From an uncultured Pseudomonadota bacterium (GTDB lineage: Bacteria; Pseudomonadota; Gammaproteobacteria; Steroidobacterales; Steroidobacteraceae): a DNA stretch of 5,789 nt. The notes below the pieces were generated by a model. It saw only the letters and a program-made list of their open reading frames with translations. It searched no databases and had not been told where the DNA came from. The stretch spans positions 1 to 5,789 of the forward strand of contig CAITAM010000462.1 in assembly GCA_903890265.1 (NCBI GenBank). The letters are read 5' to 3'. A program made the translations under genes and the position numbers. Each line of letters starts with the position of its first letter. Position 1 is the stretch's first letter. Below, one piece after another: positions 5,345 through 5,789 of the stretch.

Positions 5345-5789
5345 GCCACTCGGTCGTCTTCCTCGACCGGGAGTCGCTGCGGGCGACGGTGCGTCGCCCG
5401 GCGGCGGCCGCGCACTACGTCGAGCACGCGGCGACGGCGCCGGGCGACGTGGTGGCGCGGCTCAGCGAGGCGACGGTCGCCATCACCAACAAGGTGCCGC
5501 TGCGCGAGGCGGACCTTAAACTGCTGCCGAAGCTGCGCATGATCGCCGTGGCGGCGACGGGCTATGACGTGGTGGACGTGGCCTACTGCCGCGCCCACGG
5601 GATTGCGGTCGCCAACATCCGCAACTACGCCGTGCACACGGTACCGGAGCACGCCTTTGCGATGATCCTCGCGCTGCGCCGGTCGCTGCTCGCCTACCGG
5701 GCCGACGTCGAGGCCGGCGTCTGGCAGCGCTCGACGCAGTTCTGTTTCTTCACGCACGAGATCGGCGACCTGCACGGCTCGGTGCTCGG
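5341..5789 (+). CDS. hprA: Hydroxypyruvate reductase (glycerate dehydrogenase), 3' truncated by window
   Basis: The first 149 residues of a D-2-hydroxyacid dehydrogenase, predicted to reduce hydroxypyruvate to D-glycerate with NAD(P)H (EC 1.1.1.29/81). Seen: N-terminus MSHSVVFLDRESL; ATVAITNKVPLREADL (44-59); the substrate-loop region MIAVAATGYDVVDV (67-80); GIAVANIRNYAVHTVPEHAFAMILALRR (87-114), the hinge and long helix leading into the coenzyme domain; and WQRSTQFCFF (128-137). The Rossmann GxGxxG motif and the catalytic Arg/Glu/His lie beyond the window edge and cannot be checked. The ATG overlaps the sga stop (ATGA) with only weak Shine-Dalgarno sequence, implying coupled translation. The reductase call rests on N-terminal family resemblance plus the sga context; glyoxylate reductase is a close alternative. 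Coenzyme preference cannot be read from this part. Confidence 0.9.
   Translation, partial: MSHSVVFLDRESLRATVRRPAAAAHYVEHAATAPGDVVARLSEATVAITNKVPLREADLKLLPKLRMIAVAATGYDVVDVAYCRAHGIAVANIRNYAVHTVPEHAFAMILALRRSLLAYRADVEAGVWQRSTQFCFFTHEIGDLHGSVL

Overview
The window looks like a chromosomal segment of a high-GC bacterium, most likely a proteobacterium (gamma or beta). GC content judged by eye is about two thirds, and third codon positions are almost always G or C. The protein types support this: an HU variant of the 'FTLPGLVK' kind and FtfL-, SgaA- and HprA-like enzymes of the kind found in proteobacterial C1 and glyoxylate metabolism. I see no mobile element, CRISPR array, tRNA, rRNA or phage signature.

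Layout. (1) 1-540, plus strand: the C-terminal end of an unrecognised gene overlaps (GTGA) a small membrane-anchored J-domain co-chaperone. (2) 541-658: a GC-rich gap between convergent genes, with a perfect 12-bp stem that probably separates their transcripts. (3) 659-970, minus strand: an HU-family DNA-binding protein. (4) 971-1350: a 380-bp non-coding region between divergent genes, holding a possible promoter, a run of perfect short hairpins and a 12-bp palindrome ahead of fhs. (5) 1351-3021, plus strand: formate-tetrahydrofolate ligase (fhs/ftfL). (6) 3048-3983, minus strand: a P-loop kinase of the D-glycerate 3-kinase (GLYK) type, tail-to-tail with fhs at 26 bp. (7) 3984-4159: a divergent promoter region. 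(8) 4160 to the window end, plus strand: serine-glyoxylate aminotransferase (sga), overlapping by ATGA a hydroxypyruvate reductase (hprA) that is cut by the window edge.

How the genes fit together. fhs, sga, hprA and the glycerate kinase form one metabolic set. Fhs charges formate onto tetrahydrofolate, which can supply C1 units for serine. Sga moves the amino group of serine to glyoxylate, giving hydroxypyruvate and glycine. HprA reduces hydroxypyruvate to D-glycerate, and the kinase phosphorylates it into central metabolism. This is the core of the methylotrophic serine cycle, or of glyoxylate/photorespiration-type salvage. The notable point is the kinase: it belongs to the P-loop family known to form 3-phosphoglycerate, not the MOFRL-type glycerate 2-kinase of the classical serine cycle. 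I found no clear sign of a previously undescribed system. The best leads are the kinase type and the structured fhs leader.
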